Below are positions 21,000-32,720 of a stretch of 64,000 nt of DNA, one piece after another. The stretch is taken from the NCBI GenBank assembly GCA_013399855.1, contig VXAY01007012.1, positions 2,314,033-2,378,032 on the forward strand, read 5' to 3'. The stretch's first letter is position 1, and every line of letters starts with the position of its first letter. The notes beneath the pieces were generated by a model. That model did not search any database, was not told the DNA's origin, and saw nothing but the letters and a program-made list of their open reading frames with translations. This DNA comes from Oxyruncus cristatus. Its lineage: Eukaryota > Chordata > Aves > Passeriformes > Cotingidae. A program made the translations under genes and the position numbers.

Positions 21000-23900
21000 T
21001 ATGAAGAGCTATTTTAAGTCCCACTTGTGGCTGCCTTTGTGATATCCCTGGCAAAGCTGCCTCCCTGACATCAGAGCAGGACAACAGGCTACTGGAAACC
21101 CTGGGAGCAGGGAGGCACCGTCCCCCTCCTCGGAACCCCTGTGCAGGGGATGGAGCACAGCGACTGCCCCCCGTGTGATCCCAGAAGATGATCCCTGCTG
21201 CAGGATCCAAAACCCCCTGCAAAGATCCAGGTGCGTGTCACCAAGGGTTTAGGGGAATAGGCTGGACTGAGATGGGTGTCTCTTTGGTGCAATTATCTGC
21301 TGGTATGTGGTGGTCTCACGTGCAGCTCACCTGGCTGATGTATAACTTGAACCTACCTTTGGCATCCCAGTGACTGCCAGTTTGGGGTGCTTCCAGTGTC
21401 CAAAATGCCTCAGATGGCGACAACACACCTGTTATTGAGATACCTCGTGCTTATAAGTAGCCTGAAAAGCACCCTGACTGGCTGCTTGCTCGGTGCAGTT
21501 GTAGCCTGAACCTGGAGAACTGCGAGCCCCAAGGAAGAACATTCCTGGAAGGAGCTTCTGGCTCGGCTGCTCCACGGTTTGTACTGGCCCCATCAGCAGA
21601 GGGGGAAGATGGATCCACCCAGGGAATCTGTGCCAGTGGGACACAGCCCTGGCTGCCTCAGTGCTGAAAATTTAGGCTTGGGCTGAAGTGCTTTGAGCAC
21701 AACGTGGTGCCACAAGTTGCATCAGCTTTTCTTCTTCTCCCAGACACCACCGGCTCCCGCCGCTGCCTTGGATCATGGGAGCATGACAGAGAGCCAGATC
21801 CTTTCCCCGTGGAGCATTCTCCAGAGAAACAGCTCTGCTCATGCCTTTGTCGCTGTCTAATGTCAAAGTGGTCTGGAAAATGCTTGGGCTGATGCCCATG
21901 CCTCTTCCTAAGATCCTCCTCTGAGTGACAGCAGGGAAGGAGATGGATTGGAAGGAGCACTAAACTCACCCCAGTTGGCAGAGTTGGTATCCCAGGTTTT
22001 GGGGGAACCATGGAACAGCCGCTATGTAACAACCTCACGTTTAGCTCCCCACTCAGAAGGTCCTATTTATAATTAAGGCAATAATAGGGTGGGAAGGAAG
22101 GAAAAGGAGGAAAGAGCTCATGTAAGGGCAACACAAAGATCTGGGGTTGTCACTTGACTTCACATTCCAAACGGTCTTGGAGCCAGGGTTTCTGAGCCAC
22201 CTGTAGAAGCCGAGATCCCTGAACTGCAGATACAGGTAGAATTTGGGGGGTCTGAGACGGGAGGGACCTGCAGTGCTCCTGGGCAGACTGCAAGGACCTT
22301 GCATCCTCTTTTTCAGTGTCCATCCCACGGCCCAGGTGTGAGAGCCTGTGGCCTTCTGACAGAAGAAGATTGACACTGACCCTATGAGGTCTGTCCTGGG
22401 TCTCCAGTGCCACAGCCTGACCCAACATCATCCCAACATCCCACAGCAAACAGCCTTAAATAACCCCTGTTCCCTTCCCAGGCAGATTAGCAGTCTGAAT
22501 CTCCTGAGAAACAGCACCTGGGAGAGAAGGGGACTGCAGCCAGCATTTGGCACCTGATACTTCTTTTTCTGGAAGGTACTGAAATGTCTCAAGGACACAG
22601 AGAGGAACAAGCACAGCACATCCGTGCATGCTTTAGGATCTTCCACCTTTGTTTTGACACTGTGCCTTGTGCATAATTATTCTGAAGCACAGCCTGAACT
22701 CTCCTGCTGCTTAACAGGGGACGTCAGAGCATCTTGGCAGGATCATTTTGAGGAAGTCTGATGCTGGGAAAAACTTCTCAAAGCAGCAAAACCGCTGAGC
22801 TCAAGAGTCAGCAATAAGATATTGAGTACCAGGAGCTTGACTTGGACACCAGCTCCATGGGAAGTGAGTGCAAACATCAGCCAGAGGTTTTGGCCAGAAG
22901 CATTTGTCCAGCACCACTGGTTATCCAGCACCATTGCCAGTTAAAATACACCCCAAAGAATTGCATTCCTTGGGTCCTACCTTGGGGCACTGGTGCCTCT
23001 CTGGTTACCAGTTAACATGGGACTTCCACTCTGGGACCCCTCCTTTATTTGACATCAGTATCTCCAAGCTGACAACCCTCAGTACTTTGGGACCAATCAC
23101 TTTTTTCCCAGTGGGATGCAGATGCCCAGTGTCAAGTGGTCAGGTCGGAGACTGTCAGGCTGTGAATGCAGTGGGGCCTGAGTTTGTGCATCAGGGTTTC
23201 TGGTTCAACACATCAGGTTGGAGGGAGTTGTCTCAGGACCACCCGGGCCTCCATCAAGACACATGATACACACTTTTCCACATTTTTCACTTTGTGATAC
23301 AACCCTAAACTGATCAATAGCTTGGAAATGGGTGTATCTCACCTTGACTACAATATCTACACATCTCCCTGTCCCTGCTGGGTCAAATACCACTGCTGGA
23401 GGGATGGAAAACTGTACAGATGGTAAACCTCAGGTCACTCACATCACTGTGGTTGATACCTCGTGCTTCACAGTATCAGGTATTATTCCAGGATTTGCAT
23501 GGATGTGCAGCCTGTGACCACCATACCATGTCTGGTCTCACTCTAAGTGGGTTTCACTTGTTTCTCCCAAATGTCAGAGACTTTTACTGTGCCCCTGACA
23601 GGACTCAGGTTTGCTGATGGTGTAGAAAAAGAGACAGAGCCTTCACAGACACGTGGTGCTGGTTGGGAGGGTGGTGATGAACCTGGGAGTAGCTGTGCTC
23701 TGCGTTCCTTATCGTATTCGTTGAACTTTGTAACCTCAAGAACTGAGGTTGTGTCCGACAACAGTGAAATAACTTCGTGATATAAACCCAGCAGCAGCTG
23801 CAGAAGGGACCCCAGACACAAAACTGCTTGTCCCCTCTGGGTACAACCCCTTTCCATTCTCCTTGGCCTGCCCACACCCTCAGGAGGGGGCAAGGGGCTG

Positions 23901-25499
23901 CTCTGTCCCTCAGGCTGACAGGAGTGGCAGGGAAATTTCATGCCTGCCATTGTCCCTCAGGCTGGAGGGCAGCAAGATGGGAAAGAGCTGCTGCTGCTGT
24001 GTTTCCTCCCACCCCAAAACAACTCAGCAGGGAAGGTCTGACCTCCCTTCCCCACCATTGTTCAGCTCTGACGTGAGAGCAGGACTTACAGCCCTCCCTT
24101 TTTCTCTCAGCCTTACTCACAGACACCAAGGCTCACCTGGAAGGGGCTTGGAGAGGCAGCTCTGTCTTGAAAAAGCTGCCTTGAAAATCCCAGCCTGGCT
24201 CAGTATGTCACTGATTGAAGGAGGATGGAGGATTGCAGTCAAGGAGAGGCTGAGATCTGGCTGGAGCTCCAGGAGTTAGGGGCTGAGAATGAGCAAAACT
24301 CTGACAGGGAAAGGAACAAGGTGATGAGTAAGAGACCATCACAGCTGCCTTTGCCTTCCTGGCTGGAAGCACCTCCAACCCTTGTCGCCACCTGGATGCA
24401 GCCTCAGCCTCTTTGGTTTTGAGGATGTGGCAAAGCCAGAGGACCACAGCAACTGAAAATCATGTGGCTCCTGTTCTCCTACCCCTCCCAGCTCCAGTCC
24501 TGGCTTCTTCTTGGCTTGGTTACTCACTTATTTCTCAGCTGTACATCTGAGCAGCATCAAACTAAAAGGCCTGAGGTGCCTCTGCTCAGCTTTGTGCTCT
24601 GTCTCTGCAGTAAGGGAGTAAAGCTGGCAACCCCCAACAGCTCAGAGCCAGTCCCACCCTGTCCTGCTTTGTTCCCCTCACATGTAGGTGCCTTGCCCCC
24701 AGTCAGCAGGGCCTTCTGGTCTTTCAGCTCTGGGTCTGGTCTTCCCCACTTACCACCCTCCTGTCCCTTCTCCTGTTTCATTCCTGCCCTCACCACCACA
24801 GAACCCACAAACGGGTCTTCTCCAACTTCTACCGGTCCCTTTTGGCACTTTTTGAGAAGGGCTGACAATGGAAAAGATGCCAACATGTTAATTTAGGGCA
24901 GGAGACCTGCCCCACATCATTTTTGTTCTGGGGCATGGAGGGAAAAGTGCCAACCTCCATAACTCACCCACCAATCCCCCAGCAGGGGATGCCTGAGCCT
25001 CAGGCTTTCCTTCTGGAGGGACTGGCCAAACCCTTGCCCAGCTGGCAGTGGTGGGAGCTGAATCCCTCCCCACGTGCAGCCACAGGAGCTGCCCCAGGAG
25101 CATCCGCTGCTCCTCCATGTGTTAATAAGCAGCTTTGTTCTGCATCACCTCACTGTGTAGCAGCGGCAGGAATTTATACGGCCACAAATTAACAGCCCGG
25201 GCGAGCACTCGGCGCGGAATGAGACACGTCCTGATGCTCTCACTGGAAGGGAACAGGAAGACGGATGCTGGGGACACTCCACTTGCCGTGGCCTCTCAAC
25301 CCTGCCAGCTGGGCTGTTCTGCCACCACTAACAAGTTGCTCCTCTCTGCCAAGGATAACAGAGCCACTGGCACCCTACCCCACGTCAGGCACACTCTGCT
25401 CTTGGCTGCCTCGGGAACCCAAGTCGGGAAGGCTGGTTTTTCCTGCCCTTGTCATTTCTCAAGGAGGGAGGAACATCTCCCCCAGCTACTTGGGCTGCA
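21000..25499. other. Non-coding stretch, nothing firmly recognised
   Basis: No CR1, RNA gene or exon could be identified. A short plus-strand frame at 23332-23517 has a more protein-like residue mix than its surroundings, with several Cys and Thr, but stops flank it and no family is recognisable. Frames of 130-145 codons at 22868, 23543 (minus), 23863, 24462 and 25135 are anonymous. Confidence 0.45.
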
Positions 25500-25650
25500 A
25501 TCCAGTTTTTATGTAATCAAATGTGACCTCTAGCTGTCTGTGTTTAAGGCTGCCGCCGCTGCGATATCATTCATACGGGCAGCACTAAGTCATCCATCTC
25601 CTCGACTATAAATACCTTATAATCATCCCAAAGGACCTGCAGGGCTTCAT
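25500..25650. promoter_or_regulatory. Candidate conserved non-coding element
   Basis: Non-repetitive block mixing a CpG-containing core (GCCGCCGCTGCGATATC at about 25551-25567) with AT-rich sequence. TATAAATA lies at 25607-25614 and CTTATAATCATCCC follows. No open frame of interest. Composition differs sharply from the flanks; regulatory role is inference. Confidence 0.28.
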
Positions 25651-25829
25651 AGATGGAGCTGCCTGGGGAAAAGGGTGGTTCGGCTCTGAGTATCACTTCA
25701 CTCCTGAAATGCAGCTGCCTCAGCGTGGAATCTGCAGCAGGTTTTTAACAGCTTCTGGTTGACTTCGACCAGCAGAAAAACCCATGGAAATTACCCAAAG
25801 GATGGAGAGCCACCCACCCCCGATCTGTG
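25651..25829. other. Non-coding interval
   Basis: No feature recognised between the two candidate regulatory blocks. Confidence 0.5.
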
Positions 25830-26330
25830 ACATTAATATAAGCACTTTTAGCAGAAGTTATGTCCGGGCCAGCTCTGCATGTTCATCCCACGCTGCGTCC
25901 CGCTTTGCAGCGCAAGAGAGGGAAAAGCCATCCATGCTATTTTAGACGACACCAGCCACTCCTGCCAGGCTCTGCAACGTGAGGTGGAAGAGAGATCAGA
26001 GCACACACAAAGCCCTTGGAATGCAGGTTTCTGCAAGAAACCCGAACTGCCGACTCTTATTTACTTGTGTTACACAGTGTGATGTTAATTCGACAATTAA
26101 CGCTCGGGCTGATAATGGCTGGTCCCACCTCCTCCCAAGTGTGCACCTGCTCCCCCTTCCAGTCCTGCACTCCCCAGGAATCCACAATGAGGTGAGACCG
26201 CGGCAGCCGCCTCGTGTGGCGGCTCAGCTTTCACAGCCCCGAGTATTTGGGATAGAAAGGCTCCAGTTTGGGCGAGATGTGCATCAATGCAAGCGCAGTC
26301 GCCTCATCTGCAGCGTGTGACGGCAGCTTT
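25830..26330. promoter_or_regulatory. Candidate conserved non-coding element with HNF1-like palindrome
   Basis: A non-repetitive block containing GACATTAATATAAGCAC near 25828-25844 and a perfect inverted repeat GTTAATT-CGAC-AATTAAC at 26084-26101. The arms match the HNF1 half-site GTTAAT, but the 4-bp spacer differs from the usual single base. A second inverted repeat, AGCCGCC-TCGTGT-GGCGGCT, lies at 26205-26224 in a CpG-rich pocket. Seven-base arms with short spacers occur tens of times by chance in 64 kb, so the motifs alone are weak evidence. Confidence 0.28.
26084..26101. repeat. Inverted repeat, HNF1-like half-sites
   Basis: GTTAATT (26084-26090) and AATTAAC (26095-26101) are perfect reverse complements separated by CGAC. 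Confidence 0.85.
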
Positions 26331-26671
26331 CCCAATTCCCTTCCTTCACAGACATCGCTCCCAGGCGCCAGACACCTCTGCTGAACGGGATCCACTGGCA
26401 CATCTTGCCTGGGAAGTAATTGCCTCCTCCTCACCCTCCCACAGCTTCTGGGGGAGCTTTTGAGGACCCAGTGGGAGGGGAAGTGCCTCTCAAGCCGGGA
26501 ATTTCTGAGCGTCCTCTGCCTGTGCAGAGTGCAGGTCATTGCCCTCAGGCACCACCACAATGGGACACTGATTTATGTGTTGGCTGCTGGTTTGGGGCTC
26601 GCTTTTTTTGTTTTGTTGGAGCGGAGAAGAGATTGTATTGTGGTAAATAAGTCACATCTCTCTTTTCCTGT
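26331..26671. other. Non-coding interval
   Basis: T-rich sequence near 26600-26640; no gene or repeat recognised before the CR1 copy. The 133-codon frame at 26460-26861 crosses into antisense CR1. Confidence 0.5.
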
Positions 26672-27190
26672 GCAGTTGGTTTGGATTGGAAAAGATCTTA
26701 AAGACCATCTTGTTCCATCCCCCTGCCACAATCAGGGACACCCTCCACTAGCCCAGGTTGCTCCAAACCCCGTCCAACCTGGCCTAGAGCGTTTCCAGGG
26801 ATGGGGCAGCCACAGCTTCTCTGGGCAAACCTCTACCAGGGTCTCACTAACCTCACAATAACGAATTTCTTCCTAACATCTCATCTAAATATCCCGTCTT
26901 TCAGTTTAAAATCCTTCCCCCTGTTCTATCACTACCCGCCTCTGTAAAAAGTCACTCTCTGTCTTTCTTATAAGCTCCCCTTTAGGCCCTGGAAGGGGCT
27001 GTCAGGTTCCCTGGAGCCTTCTCCTCTCCAGCTGAACACCCCCAGCTCTCCCAGCCTGGATCCAGAGCAGAGGGGCTCCAGCCCTTGGAGCATCTTCAGG
27101 ACTCTCCTCTGGAGTCGCTCCAGCAGGTCCAACTCCTTCTTGTGCTGGAGGCCCCAGGCCTGGATGCAGTTCTCCAGGGTTTGCTCAGTG
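26672..27190 (-). mobile_element. CR1 LINE fragment, ~520 bp, second longest
   Basis: Starts at the 3' end with GTTGGTTTGGATTGGAAAAG (the ATTCTATG tail is missing) and runs through CTGCCACAATCAGGGACACC, 'gggatggggcagccacagct', 'cccctgttctatcactaccc', 'ctccagctgaacacccccag' and 'ctggagtcgctccagcagg', to 'ttcttgtgctggaggcccca'. That last part corresponds to the end of the reverse-transcriptase frame, read on the minus strand; the 97-codon minus frame at 26968-27261 overlaps it but is degraded. Confidence 0.95.
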
Positions 27191-27324
27191 AAACAAACCC
27201 AAGGCAGAACTACCCACAGAGGCAATAAAGCACAGACCCATGTCCACTTCAGCCTGTCCACGAGTGGGCACTCACACAGAAACAGCCCAAAATACTTGAA
27301 CTAAAACGTGCTTGATTTCACACG
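27191..27324. other. Non-coding interval
   Basis: Short unassigned interval between two CR1 fragments. Confidence 0.5.
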
Positions 27325-27435
27325 CGAGTGTCAAACATCTCAAACCGTGGAGAGTCCACAAACACTCTGGACAACCTGTTCCAGTGTTCTCTCACCCCTC
27401 CAGCACAGCAGTTTTACAGTAAGAAAGTCTTTACA
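27325..27435 (-). mobile_element. CR1 internal fragment lacking its 3' end
   Basis: 'tggacaacctgttccagtgt' and 'tctctcacccctccagcaca', then 'acagtaagaaagtctttaca', match an internal CR1 segment in reverse. The 3' terminal block is absent. Since CR1 normally loses its 5' side, this is a broken copy rather than a simple truncated insertion. Confidence 0.75.
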
Positions 27436-28721
27436 CTGCTACTGAGGCCTGGACAGAGGGGTCAGACGGGGTGAGGTGAGATGCACAGATCCCATCAAGA
27501 TGAGCCAGACCAATTGACCAGATGTAATTGCCCTGGTGAGCTCCCAAATGAGACAGCACTGACTGAAACGACAATTAAACCCAAACACCGCTACAGTTGG
27601 GGAATTATAAATGTTACAACTACATACTTCACATAAGTTTATAGCTGTTAAACTGCTCCGATGTTTTCTTGAAAGCACCAAGAGCAGCAAGGGAGATGGC
27701 CCAGCCACACAGGGTGCACAGACCTTGGCAAGACAGGAGGAATAAGTGCTTTTTGTTTGGGTGTTTACTTTTATTCCACACAGTTAACATGATGAAACAC
27801 CTTTTAGCACCTAGTGCAGATGCAGTTTAACACCTCCAAGGTGGGACCAGCAGGTCACAGGACACCCCAGGAGGGAGCAGTGTGTGTGTGTGTGAGCACT
27901 TGGCCCCTCTGCAGAGAAAGTGCTATGAGAGAGCCCAGGCAGCAAAAGATTTAAGAGAAAATTAATGGCATTTTTTCCACACTGTCTTAATCCTTTTGTT
28001 TCCAGGCCGTCCTGAGGACTGAGGCTGGGGCTCTGAAGATGCACCTCCACCAGCATCCCCCCCGTTGTCACCACCAGAATTTTAAACTGCACGCTGGATC
28101 ACACCACGGCACACACGAGCCAAATCCCTCCGAGGCAAAACCCAAGCAGAAGACGGGAACAACCCGCAGCAGGAATTGCTCATCCTTCGCTCAGGGCCGC
28201 TGAACTGCAGCCAGAGTGAAACTCCTGCAAAACGTAGGGCGGCGTGTAGGCAGGGATGGGGGGGAGAAAAGCGCCAGCTGGGCGCCTGCACCTCCTCTCC
28301 TGCTCCCCTGCCCCCTGCCCAGGGGCACATCTGCCCCGTGACGGGGCAATCTGTGTGTGCATCTGTCACCCCAGCCCTGTCCCTCCTCGCCAGGTGGCCC
28401 CAGACGTGGTCCCACACACGCCATGTGTCCCCAGGCTGGAGGAGTCTGCTCTGACAGCCCTTGAAGTTCGATGCCACACGGCATTTACCACCACTAAGGG
28501 CCCTCCACGGGGGAAAAGAATCAGGGTTAGGGTTGTATTTGTGCCTTGTGGAAGCGAGCGCTGCCTTGTCAGCCCTCCTGCCTCATAAATCTCCTCGGAG
28601 GGGGTGTTGCTGGTTTTCCTCAGGTGGCAGATAAAATGAGCCACAGCCACTTCTGGTGTCCCTGGATGACATGGCATAGCTTGGTTTTATGCTTTTGTAT
28701 TCCTTTGCTACCAAAGCAGGG
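27436..28721. other. Non-coding stretch; TG microsatellite
   Basis: Contains (TG)7 at 27881-27894 and a G+C-richer part at 28150-28560 in which many overlapping frames are open on both strands (up to 131 codons). A fragment of telomere-like sequence, AGGGTTAGGGTT, occurs once at 28523-28534 and is too short to mean anything. Confidence 0.5.
27881..27894. repeat. (TG)7 microsatellite
   Basis: Seven uninterrupted TG units. Confidence 0.95.
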
Positions 28722-28916
28722 TGGTTGGGCACTGGAACAAGGCTCCCCAGGGCAGTGGGCACAGCACCAAGGCTGACAGAGCTCAAGGAGTGTTTAGATG
28801 ATCCTCTGGGGCACAGGGTGTGACTCTTGGGGATGGTCCTGTGCAGGGCTAAGGGCTGGGGCTCAATGCTCCTTGTGGGTCCCTTCCAACTCAGCATATT
28901 CCATGATTCTGTGCTT
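28722..28916 (+). mobile_element. CR1-type LINE 3' end, ~195 bp
   Basis: Sense strand: 'gggcactggaacaaggctcc', CCAGGGCAGTGGGCACAGCA, 'gtcctgtgcagggctaaggg', CTCAATGCTCCTTGTGGG and TCCCTTCCAACTCAGCATAT, ending in CCATGATTCTGTG. It is the fullest example here of the subfamily also seen at 11371-11466 and, reversed, at 17596-17655. Confidence 0.9.
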
Positions 28917-29568
28917 ACCTCAGCTCTGCTCGCCGAGGATGGCTCTTGGTAGATTTTAACTCTTGTAGAAGGTCTGGGCTTAACCTTGAGACACAACGAA
29001 TTGCCTCAAGCTTAAGCCACAGTGTGTTGGTAATTAAATAAAGTGATCACTCAGGAGCCGGAGGTGGTGTTTAGCATCCTACCGCAGACAAAACCTACAA
29101 AAATGCTTCCCCCCTGCAGCAGCACACAGCATCACAGCTCCAGAAGCAGAGACAGAGGACACACTGCATCCCGCAGCAATGCCAAGAAACATACTCCAGA
29201 CTTCCAGCTCTCTGTTACAGCTGCCAGCCCAGGAGGTGCTGCAGCCCCTCTTTGGAAGCTGGCTGAGGAGTCAGTAAAGCACAGATAAATCTTTGACAGT
29301 CTGCCACCTCCCTTCATTATGCACAAAGTCCTCCTGCAGGCTGCTGACAGGGCTGGTGATCCACAGCGTGAACCCCATGTCGAGAGAGCAGCTCAGCCCC
29401 TGTGTCAGCAACCCCCCTGGGATGCTCTGGGCACTCCCCCACAGCTAAAGAGGGAGTCCATGGGGAAAACTTGGCTGGAACGGGGACAAGAGATGGGCAG
29501 ACTGCACCAAGGGACTGCTGTGTGCAACCATCTGTGAATAGGTGCACGGGCATGCCGGTAACCTGTTG
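28917..29568. other. Non-coding stretch, nothing recognised
   Basis: AT-rich around 29020-29045 (GGTAATTAAATAAAG), otherwise ordinary. No gene or repeat identified. Confidence 0.55.
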
Positions 29569-29652
29569 TAGAATCATAGAATCATGGAATAGTTTGAGTT
29601 GGAAGGGACCTTTAAAGGTTAAATAGCCCAACTCCCCTGCAATGAGCAGGGT
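29569..29652 (-). mobile_element. CR1 LINE 3' end with clear tail
   Basis: GTAGAATCATAGAATCATGG provides two tail units; TTTGAGTTGGAAGGGACC, 'tttaaaggttaaatagccca' and 'tgcaatgagcagggtcagag' follow. The element is cut off at about 29650-29660, where sequence of unknown origin begins. Confidence 0.92.
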
Positions 29653-30113
29653 CAGAGCCTGCTGTTGACAATGTCAAAGAACTGAGGACTGTTCATCAGA
29701 TCCATCAACTTTAGGGGTATTACCCTTGCCCTCAGGAGCCTCCAGAAGAGCCTGGGCCTCACCACATCGGGTGCGCTCCCAACACCAAACCAGGTGGCAG
29801 AATCTCTCCCCAAGAGCATCCAGTTCATCCCAGTCCCCCTGGTAGTCATTGCTCTGCTGACTACCCCTGAATTACCTTGGAACAAGGTAAAACCCAGTAT
29901 ACTGACGATTTCCTTGAACCATTTTTTGAGGAGAAACCTTTGCTCGCCATCCTTCACAACAGGCAGAGCCACGAACCAGCCGAGGCTTTGCCAGGAATTC
30001 ACACCCCATAGCAGCAGTGACGGTGCCAGGACATTGTCCACCTCTTCTATCAGGAGGGGGACATAAGAGGTCCCCCTACAGCCTCCAGGTGACTTGTGAG
30101 CCACCTCCACCAT
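29652..30113 (-). other. Unidentified 153-codon open frame, coding status doubtful
   Basis: A minus-strand frame runs from an ATG at 30111-30113 to a TGA at 29652-29654. An in-frame TGA lies two codons upstream of the ATG, so it does not extend. Its stop lies at the edge of the CR1 copy at 29569-29652. The translation is rich in hydrophobic residues and Trp and has a mildly protein-like look, but I recognise no domain and see no convincing splice signals. A 90-codon frame is also open on the opposite strand. It may be part of a decayed mobile element, a pseudogene fragment, or chance. Confidence 0.2.
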
Positions 30114-30139
30114 CCATCAAACCGTGTGTGTCCCCCTGC

Positions 30140-30320
30140 AGTGGTGACTTTGCTGTTTGAGTGCATTCTGCACGATTTTGGTTTCCATATGTCAGGCCGC
30201 TGCTTAAAACGTCTGCAAGCATTTAAGAGAGCAGTGCACAACACTTGGCTCTCAGATCTGAAAGTGGCACTGATCATAAACGCCGGGCTGTCAACGTGAT
30301 GTGGGCAACATCTGCTAATC
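30140..30320. promoter_or_regulatory. Candidate conserved non-coding element
   Basis: Complex sequence with an E-box CATATG at 30186-30191, TGCTTAAAACG, GCATTTAAGAG and a run of non-repetitive mixed sequence without a useful frame. The regulatory suggestion rests only on composition and motifs. Confidence 0.22.
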
Positions 30321-32379
30321 CAGCCCTTCACCCAGCCGCTCTCCCCAGCGCTCTTCCAACTGCATAATAAAGTGTGTTGAAGGACAAACAGGATTTTTTA
30401 CATTTTTTTAGCCTGTTTGAATGTACCAGTGCTTTGATCCCAGCTGCTGGGTCGAATTAAAAGAAAGTCGGAAAGCGACCGACGTAGAGGTCAGGCTTTA
30501 CCTTTAACTACTCACAGAACACACCGACATATGGTAAAGAAACAGAGAACACGTCCATGCTGGAGTTTTTGGTCCACATTCTTGCATAATTTCATCAATA
30601 TTAAGGGCATTTACATGTGGTTTGTTGCTGTTATGTCCTGAGGCCATAGAATGGTGTTGGTTGGCGTGCTTTTTCTTTTAGTTTCCTCACTGGCCTTTGC
30701 AAGAAGCTCCGAGAACCAACTGTTGCAGAGCGAACTTTTGAACCTCTGCAAAGGCACAATGTGTTAAATTGCTAAAAAAGGGGGAAAACGAATGTATGAT
30801 GTTCTGTGACATCCACAATCTGCAAAGTTTCACTCCTTTGGACTTCCCAGGGAGAAGAAAGGGATCACTGAGACATTTTTCCGTTTTAAACAATGACGAG
30901 CCCAGTAATAGATGGAGGCTTTAGGGCAAACCCAAAGCCTTCAATAACCAGTTGTTTAATAAAGCAGAGTCAATTTAATGTGGCCAACTAAAGAAATGAT
31001 GCTCGGGCCACAAAAGGGAAAGGGCCTGGTCACAGGGGTGGGTGGAGAAAAATCCCAGCACAAAGCTCGAAATGCCCCCAAACCCCCCAGTGCATTGGGT
31101 GGAGTCCTGCACCACTAAAGTGAAGCAGCCTGGAGAAGCTTTTGTGCACAGCTTTCAAAAGGCTTGAATAACTCCATCGTTTCCCTATTTCACGGGGCAG
31201 AGAAAAAAAAAAAAAAACAACCTCTTAAGCTAAGAAGAAAAGCAACCTCATCCTTGAGGGGGGTGGAAGTGGGAGCCTGGCTGCTTCCCCAAGTGCCCCC
31301 GGCCCCCGCCAGCCACGCCAAGCCTCTCTCACCCCCACGTCCTGCTTTGCAATCAAACCCAAACTCTCTGGACTTTCCAACAGCTGCTCCCAGTCTGCCC
31401 AGCTCCCACATGGCACCGGCCTTATGTGCAGCCCCCGGCATCCTGCCAGCTCCCCCCAGTATCGGCATGCCCACCGCTCCAGTCTGTTGTGCCACTGCTG
31501 GGGCCTGAATGGCACGAGGAGGGGGTGGGGGGATGCTTCAGCATTTGACTGCTCGTGGATTTGTTCCATCGTCACGGTTCGCCCTCCAAGACAGATTTTG
31601 GAAGGAAGAGATTTCCTCCCCGCCCGCTCCCCCCCGGGGGCCCTTCAAAGCATCCGTGTGCCTCCCATCCAGATCATAAACACACGTTTGATCCCGCAAG
31701 GTGCTGCTTGCTTTCAGCTCCCACCGAATTCAGCGCAGCCTTCCCAGCTCGGGAGAAGAGGGGTCCCGGATGGGAAAAGAATTTGACAGATGCTTGCAAA
31801 GGATTAAGAGTTTCCAGTCGTTCAGGAGTCGCTCAGAGTGGAGCCTGATGGAGACGCGATCAGAGGGAGGAACTGTGTTCAGACTACACTGAGAAACTAC
31901 CTCCAGTAAGTGGATTATTGGAGTGTTATCATCCAGCACGTCTCTCCTGGCAGGGATGGTGGCAATATTAGAATAATCTGTGCACCTGGTGCAGCAGCAG
32001 CAGCCCTGCAATGAGATTAATGAACCTTCTGGCTGGCAAGGAAAACTTTGGGGAACAATTTGCCCCACTGCTTCTTTCAGTTCCCCCCGCCGTGGCAGAA
32101 GGGGGAAGAATGGGTCTTAATTCAAGAGGAATTTAGGGTCGTGCATCAGTATTTCCCATGCAAAGCAGGAGAGGCTGGGAAGGCTGGGAACCTGCTCAGA
32201 AGCACTTCACTCCAGTATTTAACCTCCCTCCCCTGATGGAGTGCCTGTGCACGCAGATGGAGGTGAATTCCGTGGTTGTTCCCAGGCTCAAACGTCCTGG
32301 TTGCAATCCAAGGAAAACGTCTCTTGTTGCTCCTAATTTCAGTGGGGGTTAATCCACACCACTTGTTTCCTGCACTTTT
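30321..32379. other. Non-coding stretch; A15 tract
   Basis: Poly-A of 15 at 31203-31217. The part from about 31240 to 31870 is G+C-richer with overlapping open frames on both strands (up to 120 codons) and no recognisable protein. A CAGCAGCAGCAG run occurs near 31990-32004. No gene called. Confidence 0.5.
31203..31217. repeat. Poly-A tract (A15)
   Basis: Uninterrupted run of 15 A followed by C. Confidence 0.95.
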
Positions 32380-32720
32380 CTTACTTAAGCGAAACATTTG
32401 TGAAGGGAAAGGGGTCAGGTAAAAACAACAACTTGCTTGACCTGAGGCAAAATGTATTTTTTTCCTCCTTTCATATTGGGCTTTTATTATTATTGTCAAA
32501 AACAATGACACTACCATGCTGATATTAATAATATTACAGTTGGTTGGTTTACTTAGGTGAATTCTGAAGACGAGCTTGGTTTCGAGAGGAATAATTCACA
32601 AGTTTCATTTCAAAACCCTAAACACAAAACACTTCCCAAATTTCTATCCGAGCCTTGCTCGCTGATTGCTTTCATTAAAAAAAAAAAAAAAATTGCCCTG
32701 AATCTGAAGCAAGTTTTTCA
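32380..32720. other. AT-rich block with A16 tract
   Basis: Contains TTTTATTATTATTGTC near 32481-32496, GATATTAATAATATTAC near 32521-32537 and 16 A at 32677-32692. It may hold a regulatory element before 32560, but low complexity makes motif matches here unreliable. Confidence 0.35.

Noticed and set aside
22868..23840. Several short frames, including a Cys/Thr-containing one at 23332-23517, considered as a decayed mobile-element or retroviral protein
   Set aside because: Frames are interrupted and no conserved motif (protease, polymerase, zinc knuckle or envelope cleavage site) could be seen. No LTR-like ends were found.
26205..26224. AGCCGCC/GGCGGCT inverted repeat as a terminator-like hairpin
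   Set aside because: Seven-base arms with short spacers occur tens of times by chance in a window this size, and bacterial-type terminators do not apply in a bird genome.
27881..27894. (TG)7 as a Z-DNA or regulatory site
   Set aside because: Short dinucleotide runs of this length are common and uninformative alone.
28523..28534. Telomere-like AGGGTTAGGGTT
   Set aside because: Less than two full TTAGGG units; expected by chance.
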